The position numbers and the translations under genes are program-made. Below the pieces are notes generated by a model. That model was not told the origin of the DNA. It ran no database searches and saw only the letters and a program-made list of their open reading frames with translations. This document shows, one piece after another, positions 1-8,343 of a DNA stretch of 30,574 nucleotides. Numbering within the stretch: the first letter of the stretch is position 1; every line of letters starts with the position of its first letter. Origin of the DNA: Firmicutes bacterium UBA4996 (GTDB lineage: Bacteria; Bacillota; Limnochordia; Darwinibacteriales; Darwinibacteriaceae); the NCBI GenBank assembly GCA_002396805.1, contig DGYW01000062.1, positions 31,612 through 62,185 of the forward strand, written 5' to 3'.

Positions 1-2
1 CC

Positions 3-1694
3 GCACATATTGTGAGTACGCCTCAAGAGATCCAGAAGCTGCCGATTGCAAGACGCGTCGGAATAATAGCACAAACCACCCAATCAATCTCGAATTTCCG
101 TGCATGCATTGGTGAGTTGATTGGCAAGGTTGAGGAGTTAAAAGCTTTTGATACCATCTGTACTGCTACCGAACAGCGGCAAACTTCGGCATGGGAATTG
201 GCCGCCCAAGTGGATGTTATGGTTGTTATTGGAGGCCGAAACAGCGCCAACACCAAGCGGTTGGCAGAATTATGTCAGGAGCAGGGAACGGCAACATATC
301 ATATTGAAACACCGGAGGAGTTGCAGGCCCAGTGGTTTGCTGGGGTGCAAAAAGCGGGAGTTACTGCCGGAGCCTCTACTCCAGATTGGTTAATTGAGGG
401 GGTACTTACAAGAATGAGTGAATTTACTGAAGAAAAAGTGCTACAAACCGAGGAGCAAGAAGCACAAGTAGAAGAGGTTGAAGTTGAACAGGTTGAAGCT
501 ACAGAAACCACGCTTAGCGAAGAACAGATGAGTGAATACGATGTAAAAATGCCTACAGTTGGTGCCATTATTCAGGGTAAAGTGGTCCAGATCTCCAACG
601 ATGAGGTGCTTGTAGACATTGATTACAAGTCAGAGGGACGCATTCCCCTTAACGAATTGAGCTTCATCGCTAATGCTGATCCTCACGACCTGGTGAGCGA
701 AGGTGAAGAGATTTCCGTGAAGGTCTTAAAGGTTGATGACTCTGAGGGTAACGTTCTGTTATCTAAGAAGAGAGCTGATGCTGACCAATCTTGGGAAAAA
801 CTAGAAAACCTTTTCGAAACCGGTGGCACTATGGAAGCCAAGGTAATGCAGGTTGTAAAGGGCGGCCTCCTCGTAAATGTGGGAGTTCGTGGCTTTATTC
901 CCGCCAGTCATGTTTCTCGGGGCTTTGAAGACGATCTAGAACAGTATATTGGTCAAACCTTAGAATTAAAAATTATCGAACTAGATCGTTCAAAGAATAA
1001 TGTGGTCTTCTCGCATAAAGAAGTACTTGAAGAGCAGTACCAAAAGGCTAAAGAAGAGGCCTTCAAAAATCTAGAAGAAGGTACAAAGGTCCCTGGCGTA
1101 GTTCGTCGCCTCACAGACTTTGGCGCCTTTGTAGATATCGGTAATGGCGTAGAAGGATTACTACACGTTTCTGAAATGGCATATAGTCGCGTAAATCATC
1201 CTTCTGATGTTGTGGCAGAAGGCGATGAAATCACCGTTATGATTCTAGGTGTAGACAGCGAACGGGAAAGAATTTCCCTTGGCTTAAAGCAAACCATCGC
1301 TGATCCCTGGTCAAAAGTTACTGAGCGTTACCACGTTGGTGACAAGGTCACAGGCGAAGTCACTCGTGTGGTAGATTTTGGTGCCTTTGTGAAGCTTGAA
1401 GATGGTATTGAAGGCTTAGTTCATATTAGTGAGCTTTCTCATAAACACGTAGCTAAGGCTGAAGATGCTGTTAAACCTGGTGAAGAGGTTGAAGTTAAAG
1501 TAATTAGCGTTGATGCTGATGCTCGCCGTATTGGACTCAGCATTAAGGAACTCGAACCCAAACCAGCTCCCAAGGCCGCTCCTAAGGCAAAGCAAGCCCA
1601 GCCTAGTTTGGCTGAAGGTACCGACTCGGAGGAGTTGACCACAAATCTAGGTGATATGTTCGGTGATCTATTCAAGGATGCACAGGACGACTAA
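3..1694 (+). CDS. ispH-rpsA: IspH–ribosomal protein S1 fusion, 5' end outside window
   Basis: The reading frame is already open at the left edge (codons from base 3 read AHIVSTPQEI), so the GTG at 12 is internal and the true start lies upstream. The first ~135 residues are the C-terminal part of IspH, the [4Fe-4S] enzyme making IPP/DMAPP in the MEP pathway: TICTATEQRQ carries the third cluster cysteine, followed by GGRNSANTKRL and AGASTPDWLIE. An acidic Glu-rich linker (about residues 135–175) leads without a stop into four S1 RNA-binding domains, two of them with the typical DFGAFV core, ending in a Pro/Ala/Lys-rich tail. The S1 part should bind mRNA on the ribosome or act in RNA handling. 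IspH–S1 fusion is known in clostridia. A terminator follows the stop. The call is secure; only the start is missing. Confidence 0.93.
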   Translation, partial: AHIVSTPQEIQKLPIARRVGIIAQTTQSISNFRACIGELIGKVEELKAFDTICTATEQRQTSAWELAAQVDVMVVIGGRNSANTKRLAELCQEQGTATYHIETPEELQAQWFAGVQKAGVTAGASTPDWLIEGVLTRMSEFTEEKVLQTEEQEAQVEEVEVEQVEATETTLSEEQMSEYDVKMPTVGAIIQGKVVQISNDEVLVDIDYKSEGRIPLNELSFIANADPHDLVSEGEEISVKVLKVDDSEGNVLLSKKRADADQSWEKLENLFETGGTMEAKVMQVVKGGLLVNVGVRGFIPASHVSRGFEDDLEQYIGQTLELKIIELDRSKNNVVFSHKEVLEEQYQKAKEEAFKNLEEGTKVPGVVRRLTDFGAFVDIGNGVEGLLHVSEMAYSRVNHPSDVVAEGDEITVMILGVDSERERISLGLKQTIADPWSKVTERYHVGDKVTGEVTRVVDFGAFVKLEDGIEGLVHISELSHKHVAKAEDAVKPGEEVEVKVISVDADARRIGLSIKELEPKPAPKAAPKAKQAQPSLAEGTDSEELTTNLGDMFGDLFKDAQDD

Positions 1695-1709
1695 ATTCCG
1701 TGATACCAA

Positions 1710-1741
1710 ACCTGTAGACTAAGGTCTGCAGGTTTTTTTTT
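1710..1741 (+). terminator. Rho-independent terminator after ispH-rpsA
   Basis: Ten-base arms ACCTGTAGAC / GTCTGCAGGT (one G·U pair) around a TAAG loop are followed by nine T. This closes the ispH-rpsA transcription unit. Confidence 0.9.
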
Positions 1742-1798
1742 GCTCTCTCTAGGGGAACACTAAAGCCAAGTGCTAAATGTCTAACTGGAGGGATCATC

Positions 1799-2425
1799 AT
1801 GCCTACTGGCACCACTTTGTTGTTAGTCGCAGCTGCTCTAATTTACTTTGGGGTGGGTCAACGACTGCTAGATCGCCTACGCCTCACGGACACCCAGGCG
1901 TTAATATTTATTGCCCTCATGATTGGGGGAAGCTTCATCACCATACCGCTAAAGTCTGGGCGAACTAGTGTTGGCCTAAATGTGGGTGGCGCTTTAGTCC
2001 CCTTGGTTTTAGTGGGCTATTTATTGGTCACCGCTGATGAAGCAAAAGAAAAAATCCGATCTGTAGTCGCTTCGTTAGTGACTGCTGGAGTGATCTTCGG
2101 GGTTAGTCAACTTACCGACTTTGACCCATCCAGCAAGTGGCTACTAGTGGACCCGCTCTGGCTGTTTAGTATTGTGGCGGGCATCGTAGGTTACTTGGCA
2201 GGAAGATCCCGTAGGGCATCATTTATTGCTGGTGTTCTGGGGATTTTTCTCGTGGATTTGGTTCATTTTATTCAAGCTTTCACTACTAACTTACCAACAA
2301 GAATTGTCTTGGGAGGAGCAGGAGTGTTTGATGGGATGATCTTCGCTGGATTGATTGCACTGGGATTAGCTGAGTTTGTGGGTGAAACACGCGAACGGAT
2401 AGCGGGAGGTGGTGAGGAACTGTGA
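1799..2425 (+). CDS. DUF1614-type integral membrane protein
   Basis: 208 residues, mostly hydrophobic, with about six membrane segments and short loops, for example SRRASFIAGVLG and a Gly/Ala-rich stretch near the C-terminus. Length, hydropathy and position resemble the DUF1614 family, which I recall as a common neighbour of SpoIIP and YIEGIA genes in spore-forming clostridia. The function is unknown. The ATG has GGAGG (1787–1791) at normal spacing. The stop overlaps the GTG start of the SpoIIP gene (GTGA), so the two are translationally coupled. Being first in the sporulation run suggests a role at the forespore or mother-cell membrane, but that is inference from context only. Confidence 0.65.
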   Translation: MPTGTTLLLVAAALIYFGVGQRLLDRLRLTDTQALIFIALMIGGSFITIPLKSGRTSVGLNVGGALVPLVLVGYLLVTADEAKEKIRSVVASLVTAGVIFGVSQLTDFDPSSKWLLVDPLWLFSIVAGIVGYLAGRSRRASFIAGVLGIFLVDLVHFIQAFTTNLPTRIVLGGAGVFDGMIFAGLIALGLAEFVGETRERIAGGGEEL

Positions 2426-3504
2426 GAAATAATGTGAGGAAAGTTAACCTTTTTTATTGTCTCGTTTTATTGGTGAGTCTGAGCGTTCCGGCAGGGGCGT
2501 CCGAAAGGGAGGATTTAGGATATTTTACTTTGCAGGATGCCCAGGGCAACGTCATTACCATGACAGGTCGTGAACTAGATCCAGGTGATCATTACATTGC
2601 TGCGGACAATCGTCTCTATGAAGTGGAAAAAACCCTAGGCGATGTGGTCTATGTAAACTACTTGGAAACGATTGAGCTCCCTCAAATCTCTAAAGAACTG
2701 CTGGCTACACAAGTAACCAAAGCAAAGTCTCAGGGAGTTGTGGGCATTTATCATACCCATAACGCCGAATCGTATGTGCCTACTAGCGGTACAGAATCAA
2801 AAGACGATGGTCAGGGCGATGTGCTAGAAGTAGGGAAGGCCTTAGCTAGTGGCCTGGAAAAGGCAGGGATCACGGTTTACTGGTCCGGAAATAGTCATCT
2901 TCCCCATGATGGTCAAGCCTATCTTCGCTCTAGGAGAACTGCCACAGAGTTGCTTAAAAAAGGTCCCGACACCTTGATTGATGTCCATCGCGATGCCACA
3001 CCTCCAGAAGTCTATGCCACTGAGATCGAAGGTGTACCTGCCACCAAAGTACGAATAGTAGTAGGACGACAAAATCAAAATCGATCGGCCAATCTGGAGT
3101 ACGCAAAGCGAATTAAAGCTGTGAGCGACGAGGTTTATCCCGGTATCATCGAGGGTATTTTCGATGCCAGAGGTAATTACAATCAAGATTTGGGGCCAAA
3201 AATGATCCTTTTGGAGTTCGGCGCCCACACCAACCCCCTAGAACAAGCAGAACAGGCCGCTGAATTTTTTGCTAAGGTGCTTCCGGCCGCGGCCGGTTTG
3301 ACGTCTAATGAGCGGGCGGGGGCAGAGAAACAGATAGGAGGCGCCGCTGGCAGATCATTACTTTGGCTCCTCGCAATTGTGGTAATTGGCGGTTTGGGCT
3401 TTCTGGTAATTGATCAAGGTAAAATCGGTTCTCTAACAGGATTCTTCCGTCGAGAGGCGGGACTAGGTCGAAAAGACCAAGATGATGCGGATGGGGAGCA
3501 ATGA
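2422..3504 (+). CDS. spoIIP: Stage II sporulation protein P (SpoIIP)
   Basis: SpoIIP is the amidase/endopeptidase of the DMP complex, which thins septal peptidoglycan and drives engulfment. The 360-residue product has an N-terminal signal or anchor (about residues 8–26) and the family landmarks YHTHNAESYVP, IDVHRDA, ARGNYNQDLGP and LLEFGAHTN, which include the His/Glu zinc-ligand regions. It ends with a second hydrophobic segment (about 312–330) and a charged tail, so it may be anchored at both ends. It starts at a GTG overlapping the upstream stop; another GTG twelve bases later is possible. Its stop overlaps the ATG of the YIEGIA gene. Expression during sporulation is expected, but no promoter is visible inside the overlap. 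Confidence 0.85.
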   Translation: MRNNVRKVNLFYCLVLLVSLSVPAGASEREDLGYFTLQDAQGNVITMTGRELDPGDHYIAADNRLYEVEKTLGDVVYVNYLETIELPQISKELLATQVTKAKSQGVVGIYHTHNAESYVPTSGTESKDDGQGDVLEVGKALASGLEKAGITVYWSGNSHLPHDGQAYLRSRRTATELLKKGPDTLIDVHRDATPPEVYATEIEGVPATKVRIVVGRQNQNRSANLEYAKRIKAVSDEVYPGIIEGIFDARGNYNQDLGPKMILLEFGAHTNPLEQAEQAAEFFAKVLPAAAGLTSNERAGAEKQIGGAAGRSLLWLLAIVVIGGLGFLVIDQGKIGSLTGFFRREAGLGRKDQDDADGEQ

Positions 3505-4403
3505 AGTACTCCCTCACCATCATCTTAGCGACCCTTGGGGGATTGCTGGCTCGCTGGTACATGTTACGTCGCGACTATCGCCAATATCCTAGCTACCCCC
3601 AGGGTTGGGCGATCCATTTATTCCTTGGTTTCATCGGGGGAATGATTGGGGCCATTATCGTACCTGCCTTTTTGGAAAAGGAATATTCTGCCGTTTCTTT
3701 TCTTCTCTTAGCAGCGACCCAATTTAGGGCGGTGCGCGATATGGAAAGGTCAACACTCCAGGCCATGGAGGAGACGGAAATGGTGAAGAGGGGCGCTGCC
3801 TATATAGAGGGTATTGCGCGGGTTTTTGAAGCCCGAAATTATTTGTCCATCTGGGTTGCTCTCGCCATTGCCATCACCGCCGAATCTCTAGCTGGGATCG
3901 GGGCGTGGCGAATAATTCCCAGTGTGTTAGTGGGGGCTATTATGGCTATTGTCCTTAATCAACTCATGCAAGGCGATAGGATTGGTGATGTGGCCCAGGT
4001 CGAATTGGCGCCTCTACGCTTTGAAGGTGCGTTTCTCATGGTAGCAGATCTTAAAATCAGGAATGTTGGTCTCGAACAAGCACGAAAAGTCTATGAAGAA
4101 CGGGGCTTAGGTGCCGTAATCAAACCACATGGACCTAATGCCAAGGCCACATTGTCTAATTTGGGTCAAATGCATGCCATCGCTCACGATGTGACCACTA
4201 TGATCGGAGTCTATATGGATGTGGATGAGCAGGAGTTTGTGCCTCTCGTCAGACGAAATCCAGATTCAGGCAACCTCTATTTAGCCTTTCTGCCGTCGGA
4301 ACCAGATCCTGAAGCTTTCTTAACGGCCATTCGCCGAGTGCCCGTCTTAGAAGGTGCAGTGCGCAAGCCCTTAACTTCAGCTGCAGGGAAAATGCTTGAC
4401 TAA
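3501..4403 (+). CDS. YIEGIA family membrane protein
   Basis: 300 residues carrying the family-naming motif YIEGIA (about residue 101) in the context AAYIEGIARVFEARNYLSIW. Membrane segments lie near residues 5–20, 27–55 and 110–150. A soluble C-terminal half (about 155–300) resembles a ligand- or partner-binding domain. The biochemical function is not established. The family occurs in endospore formers, next to SpoIIP and a small partner protein, exactly as here. The ATG overlaps the spoIIP stop (ATGA), and the small gene follows after 11 bases with its own GGAGG. The family assignment is firm; the role in sporulation is inferred from the neighbours. Confidence 0.85.
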   Translation: MKYSLTIILATLGGLLARWYMLRRDYRQYPSYPQGWAIHLFLGFIGGMIGAIIVPAFLEKEYSAVSFLLLAATQFRAVRDMERSTLQAMEETEMVKRGAAYIEGIARVFEARNYLSIWVALAIAITAESLAGIGAWRIIPSVLVGAIMAIVLNQLMQGDRIGDVAQVELAPLRFEGAFLMVADLKIRNVGLEQARKVYEERGLGAVIKPHGPNAKATLSNLGQMHAIAHDVTTMIGVYMDVDEQEFVPLVRRNPDSGNLYLAFLPSEPDPEAFLTAIRRVPVLEGAVRKPLTSAAGKMLD

Positions 4404-4414
4404 GGGAGGAAACT

Positions 4415-4588
4415 ATGGAAATATTAGCGATAGTAACGGTAGAACGGACAAAAGTGGGAGGCGGAGCCCCCATTTTTTACGCCCAAGATCAGCAAGAGCT
4501 AACAGAACTCGCCCTGCTACTCAGCCGGGTCTTAGGTGCGTCCGTCCACGATTTACAAAACAACGTTTTGATAATTGTTAGACACTGA
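4415..4588 (+). CDS. Small partner protein of YIEGIA (capping complex subunit-like)
   Basis: A 57-residue gene with GGGAGGA seven bases before the ATG, sitting 11 bases after the YIEGIA gene. The product begins MEILAIVTVERTKVGGGAP and contains IFYAQDQQELTEL, then VHDLQNNVLIIVRH at the end. This matches my memory of the short proteins annotated as capping complex subunit for YIEGIA, which have the same SGGAPIFYA… and …HDL…IIVKH pattern. It appears to be one compact alpha/beta domain without a membrane segment, so it probably binds the soluble face of YIEGIA. It is easily missed because of its size. Confidence 0.75.
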   Translation: MEILAIVTVERTKVGGGAPIFYAQDQQELTELALLLSRVLGASVHDLQNNVLIIVRH

Positions 4589-4617
4589 TCTATCCCATGG
4601 GCTTGAGGAGGAATTAT

Positions 4618-4662
4618 TTGCTAGATAGCGAAACTATCAAGTCTAGGATTGAACGCTATTGA
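4618..4662 (+). other. Possible 14-codon ORF before der
   Basis: A perfect GAGGAGG (4605–4611) precedes a TTG at 4618 by six bases. The ORF reads MLDSETIKSRIERY and stops 12 bases before der. An ATG at 4597 in the same frame would give 21 residues, but the ribosome site lies inside that version. It could be a translated leader coupling into der, or the last trace of a lost gene. No homology is recognised. Confidence 0.3.
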
Positions 4663-4674
4663 GGAGAGGTTTTA

Positions 4675-5988
4675 ATGAGTAAACCAATTGTTGCAATTGT
4701 GGGGCGCCCCAATGTGGGAAAGAGCACCCTGTTTAATCGCATAACTCGCCAGCGCACCGCGATTGTAGAAGGTCAACCAGGTGTAACTAGGGATCGGCTT
4801 TATGGTGAAGCGGAGTGGCTGAATAAGCACTTTACTCTAATTGATACTGGTGGCATTGACTCAGAAGATGACGTGATCACCAGACAAGTGCGCTGGCAGG
4901 CCATGGTTGCTGTAGAGCAGGCGGATGTGATTGTCTTCGTGGTAGATGGACGAGCAGGCTTGACTGGCATCGATGAGGAAATCGGCGAGATAATGCGACG
5001 TCATCAAAAACCTGTTGTATTGTGCGTAAACAAAGTAGAAGCACTTGATAACCCCTGGGAATTTGCTGTTGACTTTTATCGGCTAGGCTTAGGTGAGCCC
5101 ATCCTGGTCTCGGCAGAGCATGGACGCAACGTCGGCGATCTTTTGGATGCAGTTGTTGAACACTTTCCAGTTGAAGCGGATATGACCCCCGATGACTCAC
5201 TCAAACTTGCTGTTGTGGGCAGGCCCAATGTGGGTAAGTCTTCTCTGGTGAATAAGATTCTAGGCGAGGAGCGGGTGATCGTTTCGGAAATTGCCGGCAC
5301 CACCCGTGATGCGATTGATACCAAATTTACCTATGGTGATCAGGAGCTAACCCTAATTGACACTGCGGGGTTACGCAGGCGGAGCAGGGTTGAAGAAGAT
5401 TTGGAGTACTATAGTGTGGTTCGGACCCTAGGTGCCGTTGAACGTAGTGACGTGACTGTAGTGATGATAGATGGTACTGAGGGACTCACAGAACAAGACA
5501 AAAAGATTGCTGGCTACGCCCACGAAAAGGGTAGAGGCATTATTATTGCCGTGAACAAGTGGGACTTAGTTCCTAAAGAGACGAATACTATGCGTGACTT
5601 TGAACTTGACCTTAGGCAAGGACTGCAGTTCTTAAGTTATGCACCTATTATCTTTATTTCTGCGCTCACGGGTCAAAGGGTTTATCAACTTTTAGATCTG
5701 GCTATGGAAGTAAACGAAGCACGCAGCATGCGGCTTTCCACTGGAAGAGTTAATGAAATCATACAAGACGCTATGGCCATGAACCAGCCGCCCAGCGATA
5801 AGGGAGTCCGACTTAAGATCTTTTATGGCTCACAGGTTCAAGTTAACCCGCCTGTTTTTGTCTTGCACGTTAATCGTAAAGACCTCATGCATTTTTCTTA
5901 TGAGCGATATCTAGAAAACCGAATTAGGCAAGAATACGGTTTTGTGGGTACTCCTATTATGCTTGTTACTAAGGAGAGAAACGAATGA
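4675..5988 (+). CDS. der: Ribosome-assembly GTPase Der (EngA)
   Basis: 437 residues, the usual Der length. It has two tandem G domains: first Walker A GRPNVGKST (about residue 10), DTGG switch and NKVE; second Walker A GRPNVGKSS (about 182), DTAGL and NKWD. A C-terminal KH-like domain spans about 350–437. Der acts in 50S subunit maturation and is essential in most bacteria. The ATG follows GAGGAGAGG. The stop overlaps the plsY start by four bases (ATGA), so the two are translated together. The association of der with plsY and spoIVA is common in Bacillota. Confidence 0.97.
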   Translation: MSKPIVAIVGRPNVGKSTLFNRITRQRTAIVEGQPGVTRDRLYGEAEWLNKHFTLIDTGGIDSEDDVITRQVRWQAMVAVEQADVIVFVVDGRAGLTGIDEEIGEIMRRHQKPVVLCVNKVEALDNPWEFAVDFYRLGLGEPILVSAEHGRNVGDLLDAVVEHFPVEADMTPDDSLKLAVVGRPNVGKSSLVNKILGEERVIVSEIAGTTRDAIDTKFTYGDQELTLIDTAGLRRRSRVEEDLEYYSVVRTLGAVERSDVTVVMIDGTEGLTEQDKKIAGYAHEKGRGIIIAVNKWDLVPKETNTMRDFELDLRQGLQFLSYAPIIFISALTGQRVYQLLDLAMEVNEARSMRLSTGRVNEIIQDAMAMNQPPSDKGVRLKIFYGSQVQVNPPVFVLHVNRKDLMHFSYERYLENRIRQEYGFVGTPIMLVTKERNE

Positions 5989-6581
5989 ACTATATACTAG
6001 TCTTGGCTGTTAGCTATCTATTGGGGAGTATTCCCTTTGGTCTACTTATGGGCAAATGGTGGTCCAAGGTGGATGTGCGGGAGCATGGCAGTGGCAATAT
6101 TGGCATGACTAATGTTTTGAGAACCGCTGGTTATTTGCCCGCCCTGTTTACCTTAGTTGGCGATGTAGGTAAGGGTGTGGTAGCAACTGCTCTTGCTAAT
6201 CGGCTGATCGGTGATCCCTTCTTTTCTCTTTTGGCGGGCACGTTTGCTGTTATTGGCCACAATTGGTCCCTATTCTTAGGCTTTAAAGGTGGCAAAGGGG
6301 TGGCCACAATAGCCGGTGTACTTTTTACGCTGCGACCTGCAGTGGCAGCTGTATTATTATTAGTCTGGATTGTGATTTTGGCACTCTTCCGCTATATCTC
6401 ACTTGCGTCAATCTGCACCGCCTTAGCCTTGCCCATTATTTTGTTGTTTTTCGGAGTAGGATGGGCGGAGTTGATTCTAGCCATCATTGTATCTAGCTTT
6501 ACTATCTATCGCCATCGCTCGAATATTCAACGCCTTCGCCAGGGCACGGAGTTCCGCTTTGGAGAAAAGGTTAAACACTAG
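5985..6581 (+). CDS. plsY: Glycerol-3-phosphate acyltransferase PlsY
   Basis: 198 residues with several hydrophobic segments. The three conserved cytoplasmic loops are present: GSIPFG near the start, GSGNIGMTN (family consensus GSGNxGxTN) and FKGGKGVAT. PlsY moves the acyl group from acyl-phosphate to glycerol-3-phosphate, the first committed step of phospholipid synthesis, at the inner membrane. Its ATG overlaps the der stop and a terminator follows the gene. The length is typical and no defects are seen. Confidence 0.95.
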   Translation: MNYILVLAVSYLLGSIPFGLLMGKWWSKVDVREHGSGNIGMTNVLRTAGYLPALFTLVGDVGKGVVATALANRLIGDPFFSLLAGTFAVIGHNWSLFLGFKGGKGVATIAGVLFTLRPAVAAVLLLVWIVILALFRYISLASICTALALPIILLFFGVGWAELILAIIVSSFTIYRHRSNIQRLRQGTEFRFGEKVKH

Positions 6582-6599
6582 ACAGCGAAAACACTACTC

Positions 6600-6637
6600 A
6601 ACTACGGGGGTCCCAACTACAGGATTCCCGTAGTTTT
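6600..6637 (+). terminator. Terminator after plsY
   Basis: Perfect nine-base arms AACTACGGG / CCCGTAGTT with an 18-base loop, followed by only four T and then GTT. It separates the der–plsY unit from spoIVA; the short T run suggests partial read-through. Confidence 0.65.
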
Positions 6638-6650
6638 GTTGCTAGGCCTG

Positions 6651-6684
6651 TTATATTTCGCACGTGGGATTAATATAGTATAAT
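6651..6684 (+). promoter_or_regulatory. Possible sigma-E-like promoter of spoIVA
   Basis: TTATATT (6651–6657) and TATAGTAT (6674–6681), about 16 bases apart, resemble the mother-cell sigma-E pattern (KMATATT – CATACAHT) with mismatches. In Bacillus subtilis spoIVA is sigma-E dependent, which makes the reading plausible. The adjacent TATAAT (6679–6684) could equally serve sigma-A. Confidence 0.35.
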
Positions 6685-6751
6685 GTCCAACCTAAGTGTA
6701 ATAGGGCAGGGTCCTCACTGGAGGAATCCAAAATTAAGGAGGGTAGCCTTA

Positions 6752-8233
6752 ATGGAAAAGTTTAATGTTTTTTCCCACATTGCGGAACGTACCGGAGGAA
6801 GTATTTACGTTGGGGTTGTGGGCCCTGTGCGTACAGGCAAATCGACATTTATTAAAAGGTTCATGGATCTGTATGTGATGCCTAACATTACAGATGTATA
6901 TCTCAAAGAAAGAACCCGGGATGAGTTGCCCCAAAGCGGGGCGGGTCGAACTATTTCTACAACAGAGCCAAAATTTGTTCCTGATGAACCGGTGGAAATA
7001 ACCTTCGAAGAAAATACCAGGGCACGCATTCGCTTAGTAGATTGTGTGGGTTATACGGTGGCTAGCGCCAAGGGTTATGTGGATGAGAGTGGCCCAAGGC
7101 TAGTTCGTACCCCGTGGTTTGAGCATCCCATCCCCTTTCAAGAGGCTGCAGAGCTTGGAACGAGAAGGGTCATTAATGAACACTCTACCATTGGATTAGT
7201 GGTCACTACTGATGGTTCCATTGCTGACTTACCACGAGACGACTATTTAGAACCAGAGGGGCGGGTTATCGAGGAATTACAAAGCCTCGGAAAACCCTTC
7301 GTGGTGGCCCTCAATTCTATTCATCCTAAAAGCCCCGAAACAGTGGCTTTAGCCAAACAGCTGAGTGACAAACATGGTGTCACAGTGATTCCTATTGACT
7401 GCCTCAGGATGACCAAGGAGGATATCCTGCAATTATTTGGAGAGGTTCTCATGGAGTTTCCTCTGCGGGAATTCAATGTCCGTCTGCCTCGCTGGGTAGA
7501 AGAACTAAAACCTGATCACTGGTTACGCCAAGCATACGAGGACTTAGCCTGGGAGTTAGTAGGCGAACTTAGAAAAGTCAAAGACGTAAAGCTAGTAGCT
7601 GTAGAGAGATTTAAAGACTCCGAACATGTGCAATTAGTTGCCCTAGAAGATTTGGATTTAGGTACAGGAAAAGTCACCCTCAGCATCACTTTATTTAATG
7701 AGTTATTTTACGCTGTTTTAGCAGAAATGACTGGTCTAGAAGTAGAAGGAGATCATCATCTTATGCGGCTCATGCAGGACCTTTCTGTGGCAAAGAAAGA
7801 ATATGACAAACTCTCAGCGGCTTTGCAACATGTGCGTCAGACAGGATACGGCATAGTCATACCGAGTCTCGAAGACATTACCTTCGAACAGCCAGAATTA
7901 ATTAAGCAAGGGCGCAACTTCGGGATAAAACTAACAGCTAGTGCACCTTCCATCCATATGGTGCAGGCTAGTATCCAAACAGAAGTGACTCCGCTTGTAG
8001 GGACCGAAAAACAAGGTGAGGAGTTGATTAGGTCTCTCACAGAAGAGTTCGAAAAGGATCCTGATTCACTATGGGAACGGGATTTCCTGGGGAGATCATT
8101 GCAAGATATGGTACGGGAAGGTATCAATAGTAAACTGTATCGCATGCCAGAGAACGCACAGGAAAAACTTCAAGAGACTCTTAGCAAGATCATCAACGAG
8201 GGTAGCGGTGGCTTGATCTGTATCATTCTCTAG
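6752..8233 (+). CDS. spoIVA: Spore coat morphogenetic ATPase SpoIVA
   Basis: SpoIVA polymerises with ATP hydrolysis on the outer forespore membrane and forms the basement layer for the coat; it is also needed for the cortex. The 493-residue product is close to the 492 of B. subtilis and starts MEKFNVFSHIAERTGG. Walker A is GPVRTGKST (about residues 24–32), followed by DELPQSGAGRTI, TTEPKFVP and VDCVGYT. The C-terminus ends GSGGLICIIL, matching the family's membrane-targeting tail. An in-frame ATG at 6683 would add 23 residues, but TAAGGAGGG (6735–6743) sits before 6752 and family alignment supports 6752. It is a single-gene unit with its own terminator. Confidence 0.97.
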   Translation: MEKFNVFSHIAERTGGSIYVGVVGPVRTGKSTFIKRFMDLYVMPNITDVYLKERTRDELPQSGAGRTISTTEPKFVPDEPVEITFEENTRARIRLVDCVGYTVASAKGYVDESGPRLVRTPWFEHPIPFQEAAELGTRRVINEHSTIGLVVTTDGSIADLPRDDYLEPEGRVIEELQSLGKPFVVALNSIHPKSPETVALAKQLSDKHGVTVIPIDCLRMTKEDILQLFGEVLMEFPLREFNVRLPRWVEELKPDHWLRQAYEDLAWELVGELRKVKDVKLVAVERFKDSEHVQLVALEDLDLGTGKVTLSITLFNELFYAVLAEMTGLEVEGDHHLMRLMQDLSVAKKEYDKLSAALQHVRQTGYGIVIPSLEDITFEQPELIKQGRNFGIKLTASAPSIHMVQASIQTEVTPLVGTEKQGEELIRSLTEEFEKDPDSLWERDFLGRSLQDMVREGINSKLYRMPENAQEKLQETLSKIINEGSGGLICIIL

Positions 8234-8242
8234 TTGGTGGCG

Positions 8243-8271
8243 GGTGGGAACATACTGTTCCCACCTTTTTT
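8243..8271 (+). terminator. Terminator after spoIVA
   Basis: Nine-base perfect arms GGTGGGAAC / GTTCCCACC around ATACT, followed by six T. Confidence 0.92.
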
Positions 8272-8283
8272 ACTTCCCATCAA

Positions 8284-8312
8284 TTGTGTAATAGGGAACA
8301 ATGTGGTATTGT
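8284..8312 (+). promoter_or_regulatory. Sigma-A-type promoter of aspartate kinase
   Basis: TTGTGT (8284–8289), a 17-base spacer and TATTGT (8307–8312) lie 31 bases upstream of the start codon. Both boxes deviate from consensus. No lysine riboswitch fits in the short leader. Confidence 0.5.
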
Positions 8313-8343
8313 AGATGAAGAAACTAAGGGGTAGGGTTGATCT

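Noticed and set aside
6683..6751. Longer SpoIVA start at 6683
   Set aside because: The added residues match no SpoIVA, and a TAAGGAGGG site directs the start at 6752.
8272..8343. Lysine riboswitch before aspartate kinase
   Set aside because: Only about 70 bases lie between the spoIVA terminator and the start codon, too short for that riboswitch.
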